NCBI RefSeq assembly: GCF_016808095.1
Contig: NC_068980.1
Location: 12,556,888 to 12,620,887 of the forward strand
Length of the DNA stretch: 64,000 nt
Direction of reading: 5' to 3'
Source: Vigna angularis
Lineage: Eukaryota > Streptophyta > Magnoliopsida > Fabales > Fabaceae
Shown here: positions 1 through 12,666 of the stretch, in pieces
Layout: the number at the start of each line of letters is the position of its first letter
Position numbering within the stretch: position 1 is the stretch's first letter
The notes under the pieces: model-generated
Told to the model about the DNA's origin: nothing
The model's input: only the letters and a program-made list of their open reading frames with translations
Database searches by the model: none
Translations under genes and position numbers: made by a program

Positions 1-700
1 TGATGTTATTTGTATGTATCCAAATAGTCCATACTATAGCAACTCACATACATTTCCATATTGTATTACCTAAACTTATGTGGATAAATTGATAAAAGTG
101 ATATTTTGTTGCATTGTAATGTGATGTAACAATGCTAGCCCATTTATTACATATTTTCCAAATGTTCCCTACAATTATACAACTAAAGAATAAGTGGTGT
201 ACAATTTCTTCACCACTTCCGCACGTAGCACAAACATTCTTTATCACATTCACCCCTCTTTTGATTAGATTATCATGAGTTGCTACTTTGTTTATCATTA
301 CTTTTCATGCAAAGTGTAATGTAACTGATAAGACTTTAATTTTCTAGACTTGACCATATAAGTCTGCATCTCCATCAATTTTTTTGTTTCTAATAAAGCT
401 ATACATGTTGATTTCATTGTGTACTCATTATTGTCATCATCCTTCCAAACCCACCCATCTTTATTGTTCTTATCTAAATTACATTCACCCAACTCAAGTA
501 CCAATTTATTCACCTTATATTTCTTCCATTCCAACTATTGTTGTTGCCATTCTAGTTTCCATTCTAAGAATTCATCATTGCATAAATCATAACGGTAAAT
601 TTTACCATTATCTGTGGTGCATTTTTGATACCAAATCAACTCTCTTTGAGGTTGAAGCTTGCTTAATCCTCTCTTTTCTCTAACTTTTGTGAATAAGTTA
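1..700 (-). mobile_element. LINE (non-LTR retrotransposon) ORF2 C-terminal remnant, left part
   Basis: Reading the minus strand, 534-298 gives the end of a plant LINE ORF2 (DGWVWKDDDNNEYTMKST, the usual W.W..D..G.YSVKS block before the zinc-binding region), and 298-44 continues with the reverse-transcriptase zinc-binding (zf-RVT) domain: NLIKRGV, then VCATCGSGEE, then HHLFFSC. The region just upstream (about 600-540, EWKLEWQQQ then a stop) is the W.LEWRR-type motif. The frame is broken several times, so no working protein is made. The element runs off the left edge. The other half lies at 1867-2335, beyond a solo LTR insertion; removing the LTR and one copy of its target duplication brings the halves together. 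Such a zf-RVT end is typical of plant L1-type LINEs. Confidence 0.8.
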
Positions 701-705
701 GTCTA

Positions 706-1861
706 TGTTATACTTAATGGTTTTCATCACTAATTCCCACAATTTTGTAGGCAATTTGTGTGCATTGGAAGAGCATCAAGTTATCAAGGAGTTGGAACCC
801 AGGAAAAACAACAAAAACACCAAACTAGAAGGCTAATGAAGGCTCGCAAGCTAACTTGGGCGTCCCATCCAGGGGCGCTGAGCGCCAGTACCTCGCAGGC
901 ACGCTTGGGCGCCCCCTCCAGGGGTGCTGAGCGGCCCCTCTAGGGGCACTGAGCGCCATTTGCTGCGCAAATTCGCTTGGGCGCCTTTTTGTCTGGGCGC
1001 TGAGTGTAACACTTGCTGATGTGGCACCCTAGACCTATTTAAGGCTACCATGCAATGAGGGTATCATCTTTTGGCGGCTGAAGCATGAAAACACCTCTTT
1101 TGGACCTCTTGGAGCAAGTTTGGGTGTGTGAGAGCTCTTTCTTCTTCTTCCTTGGGTCTCCATTGCTTTCCATTTCTTCCATTGTAAGCTCAAGCTCTCC
1201 ATGACAATGGAGAGCTAACTTCATTTCTTATTGGGGAAGGATGTAACCTCTGAACTTCATGTATATAAACATGTTTTGAATATATATTAAGCTTCTTTCA
1301 TTGAATGCTAGTAGTTTTCTCCTATTCTTAATGCTTGTTATGTTTTTGGCTATTCATAACTTGATTTTTGGGGTTTATTTGCTGTGGAAAATAGTTCATG
1401 AACCTTGACTTGGATTAAGCTACCTAAAGGAAGTAGTATCTAGGAATAGAGCTAGGACCTTTAGTTATCATAAACTTCTTTTCTTAATGCGGAAGTGATT
1501 ATTAGGGTTTTCAAGAAATTGAAGTCTAATAAACAAGTATAGGCTCTTTATTATAAGGAATTGGGTTTTGAGTAATCTAGTAAGTTGATTTTAGCCTTTT
1601 AATGAAGAAGTTGAGTTTGTAATATGCATGAAAGTGAAGTAGGTGAAGTCTAACCCCAAAAGATCATTTTAATATTCACACAATATGTTTACTTTAAGTG
1701 CATTCAAACCTTACTTAATGGAATCATTCTTTAGTATAAATTAGTTAAGTAATTATGCGATTGTTTAGTGTTACACGAGTCTCTTGGAAACGATATCATG
1801 TCTTACCGGTTTTATTACTTGAACGATTCGGTACGCTTGCCGATGTCTTAACAATAAACCA
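706..1861 (+). mobile_element. Solo LTR (1156 bp) inserted in the LINE
   Basis: The segment begins TGTTATACTT and ends AATAAACCA, and is flanked by a perfect 5-bp target duplication, GTCTA, at 701-705 and 1862-1866. There is no internal coding region, primer-binding site or second LTR, so it is a solo LTR left after recombination. The 3' part (1780-1850, with GGTACGCTTGCCGATG) resembles the end of plant Ty3/gypsy LTRs; that family assignment is from memory. It contains a GC-rich internal repeat at about 848-1010 and pyrimidine-rich stretches near 1137-1170 that could be a transcription start region. Confidence 0.82.
846..1010 (+). repeat. GC-rich imperfect repeat with GGGCGCTGAGCG core inside the solo LTR
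   Basis: Four imperfect copies of a unit with the pattern CTTGGGCG..CC...CCAGGGG(C/T)GCTGAGCG follow each other (starts near 857, 905, 940 and 976). The block is strikingly GC-rich against an AT-rich background and opens short fortuitous reading frames on both strands, which I do not treat as genes. Confidence 0.7.
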
Positions 1862-1866
1862 GTCTA

Positions 1867-2335
1867 TACTAAGGTAGCCTCTTTAGTAAGAGAATCGACA
1901 TACATTCTTGGAAACTTTTCAAGCAATGAACCCTCACCTAGCCAATTATTTTTCCAAAACAAAATCTTATTTCCTCTTTCCTTATTTCAAGAGATATTAT
2001 TATCAAACCAATTTTCTTTTTTACCTTTTCACATACTTTTCTGAAATCACTCCACCAGGATTCAAATTTTATTTTCAATATTGTTATTTAGTCTTCTCCA
2101 AGACCATACTTTGAATCTAAAATATATTTTCAGAGACCAAAATTTTCATTTTCCAATCTCCACTTCCATTTTCCTAATAAGCTATATTGAACATTTTGGT
2201 ATCTCTAACTCCTAAGTCATCTTGTTGTTTGGGTTTGGATATATTATCTTATTTTATCCATAATCTTTCTACAACTATATTTCAACCCCATAAGAATTCT
2301 CATTGCACACTTTTTATTTCATTCCTCACGTTTGT
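1867..2335 (-). mobile_element. LINE ORF2 remnant, right part
   Basis: On the minus strand the reading frames, allowing for frameshifts, give the LINE ORF2 segment that lies upstream of the zinc-binding end: VRNEIKSVQ then EFLWG (about 2335-2290), DLGVRDTKMFN (about 2190), LLGKWKWRL (about 2165), and NWLGEGSLLEKFPRMYVDSL (about 1945-1880). These match the family pattern FLWGG...GLGVRDI..FN.ALLGKWRWRL...WLG..SL...FPRLY. In-frame stops show decay. It is continuous with the fragment at 1-700 once the solo LTR is removed. The upstream end of the element was not found; it appears truncated by about 2340. Confidence 0.78.
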
Positions 2336-2339
2336 TAGA

Positions 2340-5300
2340 ATCTCACAAGGATAGATACAAAAATGACAAGGTTGTAATTACCGATTTATTAAGAGTCACA
2401 TAATATGAAAGATTTAATTGGAGACATAAACAAGTCCATTATATATATCCAATATAGAAAAACGATTTTCCATATTACAGTTTTGTCACCGAATCACTTT
2501 CTATATTTGTTCCGAGTACAACCAGTGTAGAAAAATTTATCATATTTATGATACTATCATTGTGCCACTTTCTATACATGGTGGATTTTAACCGGTATAA
2601 AAAACTACGGTAAAAAAATGTATTTACACTAGTACTATATACACCCAAAGTGATATCCATTGCTTTGTTGTTTTTTTTTTCCTTTTTCACCCAAGTGATT
2701 CCGTTTTTCATGTTAGCAAAGGCACACAGGCACACAAGTAATAGATCTTATAAGGGGAGAGGCAGATTCTTCTAATGGACTTTTTTGCCACATATTATTA
2801 TTATTATGCATTATCATTTTCCATGGAATTTATTTGTACTTAGCTAGATATACAACACATCAATCATCATTCAGAGACCTTCTTTCTTTTCTTTTCGGCA
2901 AGTTCCATCTATGAAAAGGAACACACTTATACCCTCAATTATTAAATTCAATACAACAAGTCAAAACCTCCACAGATCTTTATCCTGCTCATCAAAATCT
3001 CACTCCATCTCTCAAACTTTTCTCCAATTGTTCTCTTATTTTGCGGTGAAAAGTGCTACAAATTGATTAACATGACAAAGACAACACTCTCTATCTACGT
3101 GTGTAAGTTATAGCATTTGTCTTTCAAATTTTCATTGCCCTACAACTAGTTAAAAGGTCACACCTATTTTCAGTTTTGTTACCCCAACGTAGTTTGACCT
3201 TTTGATCCTCCGTAGAAAAATCTATAGCAAAATAGTCTTTTAAATACAAAAGGTTTTGTCAATTCATTCATTTAGTTTCCAATTATAAAAATCCATTAAC
3301 TTAGTTATTAATCATGGAAATTTGATTCTGATTTCTTAATCATAACATAAGAAAACACTGTAGTTTTTATTTTACTTAAGGCAATTAGTCAATTCAGTAG
3401 ATCAAGTGTGAATTTCAATTATGTTAGTTATGTTTAAATTTCATTAATATTTAATATAACTGAGTAGAAATTCCATCTTTAGTAATTGTAATATATGTTT
3501 ATTAAAAGAAAAAATAACCTTAGTATAATCTTGAAATAATTCTTAAGGAATGTAAATTTACAAAGTAAAAAATAAATGATAAAATATTCTGTTAGAAGAT
3601 TAACTTCATGTTAGAATTAATTTCACTTTTAATAAAGACATGTTACAATTACTAAAAGTTGAAAACACATATTCAATTAACTTAACCATTAACAAAATGC
3701 AATAAATAACCTAAATATGTCGATATTTATTGTACTACATCCACCATTTACCCATCTACGTATATAAAAGGCCACTTTCAATGACACTTGAGCAAATATT
3801 TTAAAATATTTATGATTTATTTATTAATTAATATATAAAATAGAAGCAAATAAGATAAAGAAATCACAATGAAATCATTTTAAGGAAATATATGCTGAGT
3901 CTTTATTATCAACTGGGATAATAGAAGTTTACAATAGTTAGATGTTAAACTTATGCCACTTAGTGTATAAGGAATTAAAGCGATCTAAATTTGAATAATT
4001 TGATATTATATATTATCCCTATCATATGTTGAAGATTATATTTTATTAGAGATGGATAAACTAAATATATAATATAAGACTTTCATATGTATAAACCATA
4101 AAACTATATTATTTAAACAAAGATGCATTCTTTTATGTGTATGTGGTATGTAAAAACTTAAAATTGAAATAACATTAATGGAAAAGTATAAACAAAGATA
4201 AATGATAAGATACGTGAGTGAGTGAGTGAAAAATGAAAATAGATTCCAGTAAGTGATTTAAAAATAAAAAAGTTTACAGAAAATATTTAGTATATGACAA
4301 GTTGTTTGAGAGAGGATATAAAAGTTTAGGGTTTTTGTGTCTTTGTTTTCCCTGTCTTGTTAGGGATGTATAGTTGTGTGTTTTTGAAATTGGGCAGCGA
4401 ATGGATGAGATTGATTGGATGCATTTAGGGTATGTGAGAGCATTAGAAAGAAGTGAGGCATGCATAGCAAGAGCAATAATAGTGAAAAAAAATCGTTATG
4501 ATATCCATTCCAAAACGAAGCACAAATGATGGTAAATTTGATAAAGTTGATTTGTATTCTTTCATGAGAAGGGAATGCAATTAAAAGGGTATTAAATTTG
4601 TGTGGTATTAGGATAATGATTCCTTTAGATGATAGCAAGAATGGTCCCTTAGAGTCAAGCCAGAAAGAAAGCTAGCTGCTACTGAAGTCGACTTTGTTGT
4701 CTATTTGCGTGACCTCTGGCTGGTGGAATATAGTTAACTACGTCTTATCACTCCCACGAAAGAAAATGACACCCATCCTCAAATATCTCATACCCTTTTC
4801 AGATTCAATCACACCTACCTCACTGCATTTCAAAATTTTCTTATTCCTCTCATCTGGGTATCTGTCATCAAAGAGAAAATGTTTTGCTCATGTTAATATG
4901 TTTCTGTTGCACCAGTTTCATCTTTCTTCACTTCTCCTATCATCATCTGCTTGTTAATTAATTATTCTTGAATTATTATTACGTCATCTTGAACTTTTGA
5001 TGTGCGCATGTCGAATTGATTATGATTAAGTAAGGTGGAGTGTCAGATTTTGTGCAGATGATGAGGTATACTTGAATTATCTGTGTGAATTTATTTGTAC
5101 TGGTTTTGTAGTGGAAAAAGAAAAAGGGTAGCTTATCCTGAGATATGGGTTGTACGAGTCAATGACATTTTTAGAAGTGAGAAAATAGGGAAACAAAAAT
5201 TGACAGCATCAAAACTAGTCCCGGATAATCATGGAGTCTCATGGCATCACAACCCAAATATCCATTTAATAACATTAAGGTTTAAGATAATGTGATAAGA

Positions 5301-6479
5301 TTAAGTAATTAAATAGGCGATGCATCAACATCCACTACCACTCCTTTCATCATACCTCTCTCCCAACACAGTAATAACATCATCATCATACGTGAACGGA
5401 TATCATTAATAAAATAATCATTAACTTAATCATAATTAATTTTTCAATACTAATTACTACTTTTTACTTGACATGGTATAAGACAAATATCATCATGTAG
5501 AATATTTTCTCAGAAAAAATTCCTTTTCATATTACGTTTCACGTTGGAACAAAATTCATAAACTCACTTGGTGCGTGTAAACCAGAAAAGCTTCTAGCTA
5601 ATAAGTTGCACATCGCATAGGACGTGGTGAAAATTATTTCATAACAAACAAATTAATATTGCATACTTTATATGTGTTTATTTGCTTATACACATGTTCC
5701 AACTCAATAAGATTCGTGAGGAATAATTCTGGGCAAAAGGATAAAGATGTGAGTGAGACAAACAACCTTCTAGCTAGGTTACATGCAGAGACGTGATCGA
5801 GAATTCGTTACCATATATATTACACTTGGACAAAATAAAATCTTGCTACAATTCTGCTAACTGTAGTCAGTCACAATTCACACCGCAGATGAAATAAAAT
5901 CAATATTTATGTATATATCATCAAGCTCTTTAGAACAATACAGAATACATTGACAGACACTAGTTTGTTTTTTTAATTCACATATATGAATATAGATCGT
6001 GTTCTAAAGTATATGATCTACACAAAGCTCATTAATTTGTATCCTAAATCAAGGTATACATATAACTGCTGAAGTGAAATCTTTCTTCTCTTTTGAATAT
6101 TTGTACATGAAGAGCACACCACCATTTTTATTTACATACCAATAAAACAAGCAAATATCTATATATACGTATAAAGCTATATTTAATTTTAGCTAAAAAT
6201 ATCCCATGGCCTCACCTTTAGCGTTGTTATTGCCTGCAGCTACCTCCAATGGTTGAACAAGTTCATTCGATGAGGCCCATCTAATTGATCAGACTCTAAC
6301 AACTGCTTCCAAGTTCCTAACAACCAAAATCTCAATATCCCATTAAAATCTTTACAATCTAATTGGCATCATCAAGAGAGTGTATATACTGTAACCAGCT
6401 GAGGATCACATCATATCCTTCTTATAGTAATTCAACATCTCCTTGTTCATCAATAATTAAATAAACCTGAAATATTGTT
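2340..6479. other. Intergenic, downstream of the NAC018-like gene
   Basis: AT-rich sequence with no supported gene. At 2450-2620 there are two diverged copies of a short unit (CACTTTCTATA followed about 25 bp later by an ACC(A/G)GT...TAGAAAAA or TATAAAAA block), probably the subterminal part of a decayed DNA transposon. The short frames at 4274-4957 and 5095-5295 have no recognisable domains. The part next to the gene (about 6100-6479) probably includes its 3' UTR; an AATAAA on the minus strand lies at 6127-6132. Confidence 0.5.
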
Positions 6480-8110
6480 CTAAGCATACCAATTCATTCC
6501 TGGTATTTGATATGTTGTCCTAAGAAGACCATCGCCTATGGATCCCAACATAGATTGCTGGTGCAATGAAGGGGTTTGAGGGAGCTGGTTAAGCAGAGTG
6601 ACAATTGAGGTGGCAGTGCCATTATCTTGATCAGTTCTCACAACACTTCCGTGATTGTTGTCCCCACTTTCCAAATTCAACCTCTTGTTGGATGATGAGG
6701 TGCCAGCCAAATCCTCATCATTCCAATACAGCGACGAGAGTGTTCTTTTACAAGTGTTGGAAGAGTGAGTCATGGTTGGCACAAAAGAAAGCTCTGCCTT
6801 GGAGTTTGAGGCCCCCATGGCACCAGGTGTAGTACCAGTCGTACTTGTGTTCATCACTGATCCGTTACCTATCATCATCCCTTCCAACAGGTTCTGGTCA
6901 TTTTCCAACAATGCACTGCTGTAGCCTGTGGACATCTTTGAAAGATGATGATGATGGTGATGATACCTCCCACTCATGTGACCCACGTTGATCGAAGGAG
7001 GAATCCCTCCAATCATGTCTTCCATTGAATCTTCCCTGTCATGCTCCATGGGAGACCTGTGCGTGTTGCTCTTCTTGTAGATTCGGCACAGCACCCAATC
7101 ATCAAGCTAAACAAACACATATCCAAAAGCACAACATTCAGAAACCCAGAAAAGGGACAGAGAAGAAGCCAACATAATATTTAATTCCTCAACCAAACAC
7201 AGATAAAGTTTCTCAAAGCCGCACATGGGTAACATGTACAATATTTTGATGAAAAATATTTATTTTACACATATTATGTAGAAGAAACTCCAATACTGAT
7301 GATTGAAAAACAGCATCTGAATAAACTGTATCCATCACAGTAAAACATTTTCACACGGACATTCAAGACAAATCCATCATATCACCACATCTAATATATC
7401 ATATTAAGAAATAGATGATGTGATAAAATGATGAAATTCTATTGAAGGTGTGACATGTGTATATAAATCAAATTGTGGTGAATTACCCTTAGAGAGTTTT
7501 TCTTGTTGCCCAAGTCACAGCCAGGAGGCCTATTGTTAGGCTTGTTATCAGCAAGCCTATACTCATGCATGATCCAATTAGTTTTGATTCCTCTTGGGGG
7601 CTTCCCTCCATAGAAAACCAAAGCCTTTTTCACTCCAACCTTCTGGGTTCCCCCAGAGGTTAACACAGGCTTATCAGTCCCAGTGGCCTTCCAATACCCA
7701 GAAGTGGCCGCTCTGTTTGGCCTCGCACCGTTCGGATACTTCCTGTCCCTCGGACTAAAGAAGTACCACTCCTGCTCCCCAAACGTGGCCTTAGCTGCCA
7801 AACCATAAGAAAAAAAGAAAAATTCAAAAGAAAAGCAAAATCAATACGAAAAACAAAACAAACCCATTTCAGTTTTGAACGTAAAGTCCGAGTCTTTGTA
7901 TTCCTTGGATGAATTGCAATTACCGGGTAGCTCCCATGGATCGAACTTGTAGAGATCAACCTCAGCGATTATGGCGACGGGAAGAGGAACGGAAGCTGCT
8001 TTTTTCTTGAGGTAGTGAACGACGAGCTCCTCGTCGGTGGGGTGGAAGCGGAAGCCAGGTGGCAATTGCGGCTGCTGTTGTGACCCGGTGGAGGAGTCGG
8101 TGCTCTCCAT
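6480..8110 (-). CDS. NAC018-like: NAC transcription factor, NAM/ANAC018/ANAC025-like (3 exons, 373 aa)
   Basis: Nuclear plant transcription factor. Exons on the minus strand: 8110-7924 (187 bp), 7794-7487 (308 bp), 7106-6480 (627 bp); the sum is 1122 bp, 373 codons plus stop. Splice sites are canonical: G|GTAATT...CAG|CT restores LPAKATFG, and AGG|GTAATT...TAG|CTT restores NSLRLDDWVLC. All five NAC subdomains are present: A ([19 protein letters not shown], from residue 16), B ([12 protein letters not shown]), C ([20 protein letters not shown]), D ([19 protein letters not shown], then MHEYRL) and E ([12 protein letters not shown], from residue 166). The MESTDSS start and the GMNW-type C-terminus fit the NAM/ANAC018/ANAC025 clade, whose Arabidopsis members act in embryo and organ development and senescence. 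The C-terminal half, presumably the activation region, holds a natural run of six histidines (about 214-219). No disabling change is seen. Clade assignment is by recalled similarity. Confidence 0.95.
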
Positions 8111-8268
8111 GGTGAGCGAATGAAAGCTGGGGTATGTGTTGGTTATGGTTGTTTTGTTTTCACTAGGATGGGTTCTTTCAAGTGGTGGTTATGGCTTCCA
8201 CAGAAAACATGTTATTAGTTGGGACGAAATGTTTTGTTTTTGCTACCCCACATAAGGGTGAGGCCCAT

Positions 8269-8276
8269 GTTTTATA
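8269..8276 (-). promoter_or_regulatory. TATA box of the NAC018-like gene
   Basis: On the minus strand the sequence reads CCAATATAAAAC, a good plant TATA element about 160 bp upstream of the ATG at 8110. Transcription would start near 8240, giving a 5' UTR of roughly 130 nt. This is a sequence-only prediction. Confidence 0.55.
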
Positions 8277-8412
8277 TTGGTACGGGAGTGGGAAGCATCC
8301 AGTGCGGAAGGGTGTATGGAAGCATCCAATGGATTTACCTGCGGAGTGAGGTGGCGGCGCGTGTGTGGAAGAAGGGTGGGTGTGTGATGATGACGTGAAC
8401 TGGAATTCTGGC

Positions 8413-8465
8413 CGTTGACAGGTTGACACATGGGATTCTAAACGAAGGAGAGGTTGACACGTGGG
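8413..8465. promoter_or_regulatory. W-box and G-box/ABRE cluster upstream of the NAC018-like gene
   Basis: Three TTGAC cores (starting about 8414, 8422 and 8453) lie within 50 bp; TTGAC(C/T) is the WRKY-binding W-box. The last runs into ACACGTGG, a G-box/ABRE of the bZIP-binding type (8456-8463). Another CACGTGG lies at about 8674. They sit 140-190 bp upstream of the predicted TATA box, a plausible proximal promoter position. Function is inferred. Confidence 0.45.
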
Positions 8466-8479
8466 TGTGGTGTGCAGTT

Positions 8480-10906
8480 TGTTTTGTTTTTCCAATTATT
8501 ATTAATGTGTGGTTTTTTTCACTGATGGTGATTTTAATTGTACTTTGTGTTATGGAAGAAAAAGGTTGGAGTGGAATGATAAGTGTGAGGTGTGGTGGTG
8601 AAGATAAGATTTTAGTCTCTGCTTTTGTTGGAGCCACCAATCCATTTCTAACAAGAAAATTACCATGCTAATCACGTGGGACCCATCCCATAATCCCACT
8701 TCCTACCTCCAACCATGCGAATGGTAAGTAAGAATACATCTTATTTTTACATCTTTTCTCAGCCACACTATTTTATTCTTCTCAAATTTTAATCATATAT
8801 CTTTCTCTAAGATACACACTACCATTCACCCACTCAATATAAATATATACATCTGTTAATTAAATATATATATATATATATGTATTTTTGTGAGCTGTAT
8901 GGAACAGGCTATGGTACAAAACTATAGATTAATTTTTATTGTGGGAAAGGAAAATGTTGAATGAGATCTAATTAAGGCTTGGGAGTGTTTGTTTTCACAC
9001 ATGAAATTATTAATTGGTTTTCGTTTGTATAGACTAAACTTAATATATTACTATAAGAGTATATATTCCATTTATACTAATTAAACCCTCATTACTTACT
9101 ATTAGTACTATAGGGGTTTGTGTTAAAAGGGAAACACTGATTTAATTTGTTATATTTTGGTATTTCCTATTTAATATTAGGATTGAAATGATATTGATAA
9201 ATCCTACGAAAAACAATGATATCGATCAAAGTCCAGCACGTTCTAAGAAAAATTGAAAATCATATATAAAAACAATATTCAACTACAATATTCAACATGG
9301 TGATATACTGATTAATTGTAGTCAGAAGAGATTACGGGTCTCAAATTCTATGTATATAATTAGAAACTTATTAATTGCTTAATTAATTTTGGGAGTGAAA
9401 ATTTGAAACCCAAGAAACTGTTTGTTCAAGGAAACAAGAGTTCATGAAAATCTTACACACAAATATGTTCTGAGTTTTGTCTTTTTTTTTATTACCTATA
9501 TACGAAATTGTAACACGTTTATGTTTTTATTTAGATGTTATTCAATTTTTTTTTATTTGATATTACATTTTCAAAAAAATTTACGCATTGTAGACTAATT
9601 TTAGGGTTAATTAATTAAAAACTATTAAAATTATTTAAAAGTCATCAAATTTATTCTACAGTACTTTATAATTAGAGATGGGGTGTTATGGAATTTAAAA
9701 CTAAATTAATGTCTTGCAGTGTAGTTTGTAATAATTTTTTATTTTCATTATATAAAATTTATTTTTTATAATAATTATATACTTTAATTAAAAGTTTATT
9801 ATAAAAAAATGAAAATAAAAAATTAACGTTAATTTTGATATAATATGTTCAGTAGTTTTGATATTAATAAGCCATTGTGTGACGAGAGCATAATGTCATT
9901 AGCAATTGTGTAATTGAAATTTGTAGGATGCGTTTGACTAAGGCAGAGAGAGGATAAAAAGACAGAAAAAAATGGACATTTGGAACAGCAGAAGAAGGAA
10001 ATGATGCAATGAAAATAATGAAAATGAATAAGTAAATAAAGAGTTATTTTATAGAGAGAGAAAAGAAGAGATAGTTAGAGTATGATGTGGGGCCCAAATG
10101 CTGATTCTATGACCGACCAGAGGGTCCTACTATCACTCACCTGACACACACAAGGTGGTGACTACTTCAACTTAGGGTCAAAATATCTAACAGCTTTTTT
10201 TTTTCTGATCAACAACTCATTATTAAAATAATTTTTTTCTCTTTTAATAAATTATTTTTACATGCATAAGAACTTGATATGTTTAACAAATTCAATTTTT
10301 TTCATTGATGTTAAACATGTTGATTGGATAAGCTAATTACTTGTATTATTATAGTTGAAGAGGCAAACTCCTTCAATGTGAATGAAAATGTCTTTGTATG
10401 TGAAAACAATGTGATTAAAAAGAGGGAGACATGATAACATAATCAACATAAATGCATGATGACATTTTATCATCTTTGATGAAGGAAAAAAAGAGAGTAA
10501 GAAATAAAATAAAAATTCAATATAGTTGATAACAAAATAGAAAATAAAAATATACCAAACAAAATCTCATCCATTTATAAATTCATTATTCTTTAAATTC
10601 TCTAATTAACCAAACTAGCTTTTTATTTATTTTAGTTGGATTAAGAAAAAAATATTTAAACTATTTGACTTTAAAGTGATGGAGAATTTTTTAGCGTAAA
10701 AAAATAGATACACAATAAGGAATATAAGATTTTAAACTTTTACTTTTTGTTTACAGTACAAAATGATATGTCCTAACCTCAATTTGAGGTTAATTAATTT
10801 ATATCTTTTTTTTACCATAAAAGCATTTTTTTAGTAAAGAAATTATGATGGAAGCATCGAGTTTCAAATAAAACATGTGATAACGTCATAATTGATAATC
10901 ATAAAA
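8480..10906. other. Intergenic, distal upstream region of the NAC018-like gene
   Basis: AT-rich with a short (TA)n run near 8866-8882. I see no coding region, RNA gene or clear transposon termini. The region may hold distal promoter elements of the gene on its left. Confidence 0.5.
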
Positions 10907-11146
10907 CACTACAAAAATTTAAAATTTTATCGGGTTTTTTTTTTGAATTATCGGCAGTTTTAACCCTGGTAAATGCATTTTCTACGGTTCAAAAAACCAT
11001 TGGAAAAAGCTCTGTCGGCAAATATTTTTCGACGGTTTTCTTTATAACCGCTGCTATTTGCGGGGGTTTACAAAAACTGTCGCTATTTGCAGGGGTTTCT
11101 TATGAAAATCGTCAGTATTTTCTAAAATTTTCTAAAATCGTCGGTA

Positions 11147-12140
11147 CACTAGTGCAGAAAGGACATTTAACATCTGTTATTTTGACCTTTTAATGTCAGT
11201 TCCAGAACCGACGTCTTTGTGGGTGACGTTAATCACACAACGGACACAAAACAGGCCCGACGTCTATAAAGACGTCGGGTCATGCACTAACCGACGTCTA
11301 AAGGGCTCCATAGACGTCGGTTACTACATTACCTCGACGTCTAAAGAGCTCCATGGACGCCGGACATTGCATTAACCGACGTCTACTGCAACTCGTGTCT
11401 TTGGGTAGCATAGTAGCACCTTCTTCCCTTTGCTAGTTTTGTCATAGAAAAGGTTGCGTCTTTTGGATCTCTTATGACATTTCAACCGAAAACCGAATCT
11501 GGGTCCTGGCCTAGTTCCATTAAAACCGGCAATGAAAACGAACGGAATAAAAGTACGTTTAAACAGTTCAAAAGAGACAAAAACACACCTAGAAAAGCAA
11601 TGCCGCGGAGAGAAAAGGCGAGAGAAGGAAGACGATGAAGTGCTCGTAACAACGGATTTCATGTCTCATTTAAAAGCAAACTAGACGTCGGCTCCCCAGG
11701 TGAACCGACGTCTATTCTAAACTAGACGTCGGGGCCCTCACTAATATGACGGCCAAAACAACTTTCAGAGGCCATTTAGATGTTGGTTGGCGTGATCCAA
11801 CGTTTGTACGGCGGAAAAAATATAACTTTTCATCTACCTATCAAACATATACATGTCTGTTAGGAGGGGCACCGACGTCTATAATCGAATATAGACGTCG
11901 GGGTGGCGGGATCGGACGTCGCTAAGGCGGAAGAAAGTGACTTTTCACCTACCTGTCAGGCCTTAAGACTTCTGTTAGGAGGGACCCCGACGTCTATAAT
12001 ATTATAGACGTCGGGGCCCCGCCTAACAGACGTCTTAATGCCCACTTATTTACAAAAATGCCACCGGTCCATAATTTACGTTGGTTATTTTGTTGTCCGA
12101 CGTCTACGGGGTGACGTTAAAGCCCAATTCTGCACTAGTG
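11147..12140. mobile_element. Non-autonomous CACTA element, copy 1 of a GACGTC family (994 bp)
   Basis: Terminal inverted repeats CACTAGTGCAGAA at both ends, with the target duplication GTA at 11144-11146 and 12141-12143. Inside are many copies of a TAGACGTCGG-like motif in both orientations, presumably transposase-binding subterminal repeats. No transposase is encoded. The middle (about 11392-11515) has a sequence beginning CTCGTGTCTTTGGGTAGC that recurs as both arms of a hairpin in copy 2 (21892-23072). The minus-strand frame at 11372-11662 across this segment is of unknown origin. The first and last roughly 50 bp closely match those of copy 2 and resemble the large element at 34074-44291. 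Confidence 0.88.
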
Positions 12141-12573
12141 GTATTTGCGAGGGTTCTCCAAAACCGCTGGGAATTATTAAGTTTATGTAGTTGGAGTTTC
12201 TAAAACTGTCAATAATGAAAATGATTTAATTTTCTTTTAATTTAAATGATTTGATTAGTATAAAATATGTTTAATAATAAATCAAAAGGAATAATGTGAA
12301 ACCAAAATTAAATATTATTATAATAACAAGTTCAATCCTAAAAATTAACAAGAAAAATGTTTTGAATAACATTCCTTTCATTCACTTACATACAAGTTTA
12401 AGTAATAGTAATAAAATTACACAGTGTATAAACAAAAACACAAAAACAGTAGCGGGTAAACTACTTTCTCTATAATTATGTGGTATGAATGGAGATATAT
12501 GCCAACAAGATACTTAATTCTGGGTCTAGCTCACCTGAAAATAAGAAAACAATAATTAATTAAAAAGGACAAG

Positions 12574-12575
12574 AC

Positions 12576-12662
<87 letters not shown>
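12574..12662. repeat. (TA)n microsatellite
   Basis: Nearly uninterrupted TA dinucleotide tract of about 90 bp within the Pack-CACTA element; length is probably variable between individuals. Confidence 0.9.

Positions 12663-12666
<4 letters not shown>

Noticed and set aside
758..1051. Short open frames on both strands over the GC-rich block
   Set aside because: They exist only because of the GC-rich tandem repeat inside a solo LTR.
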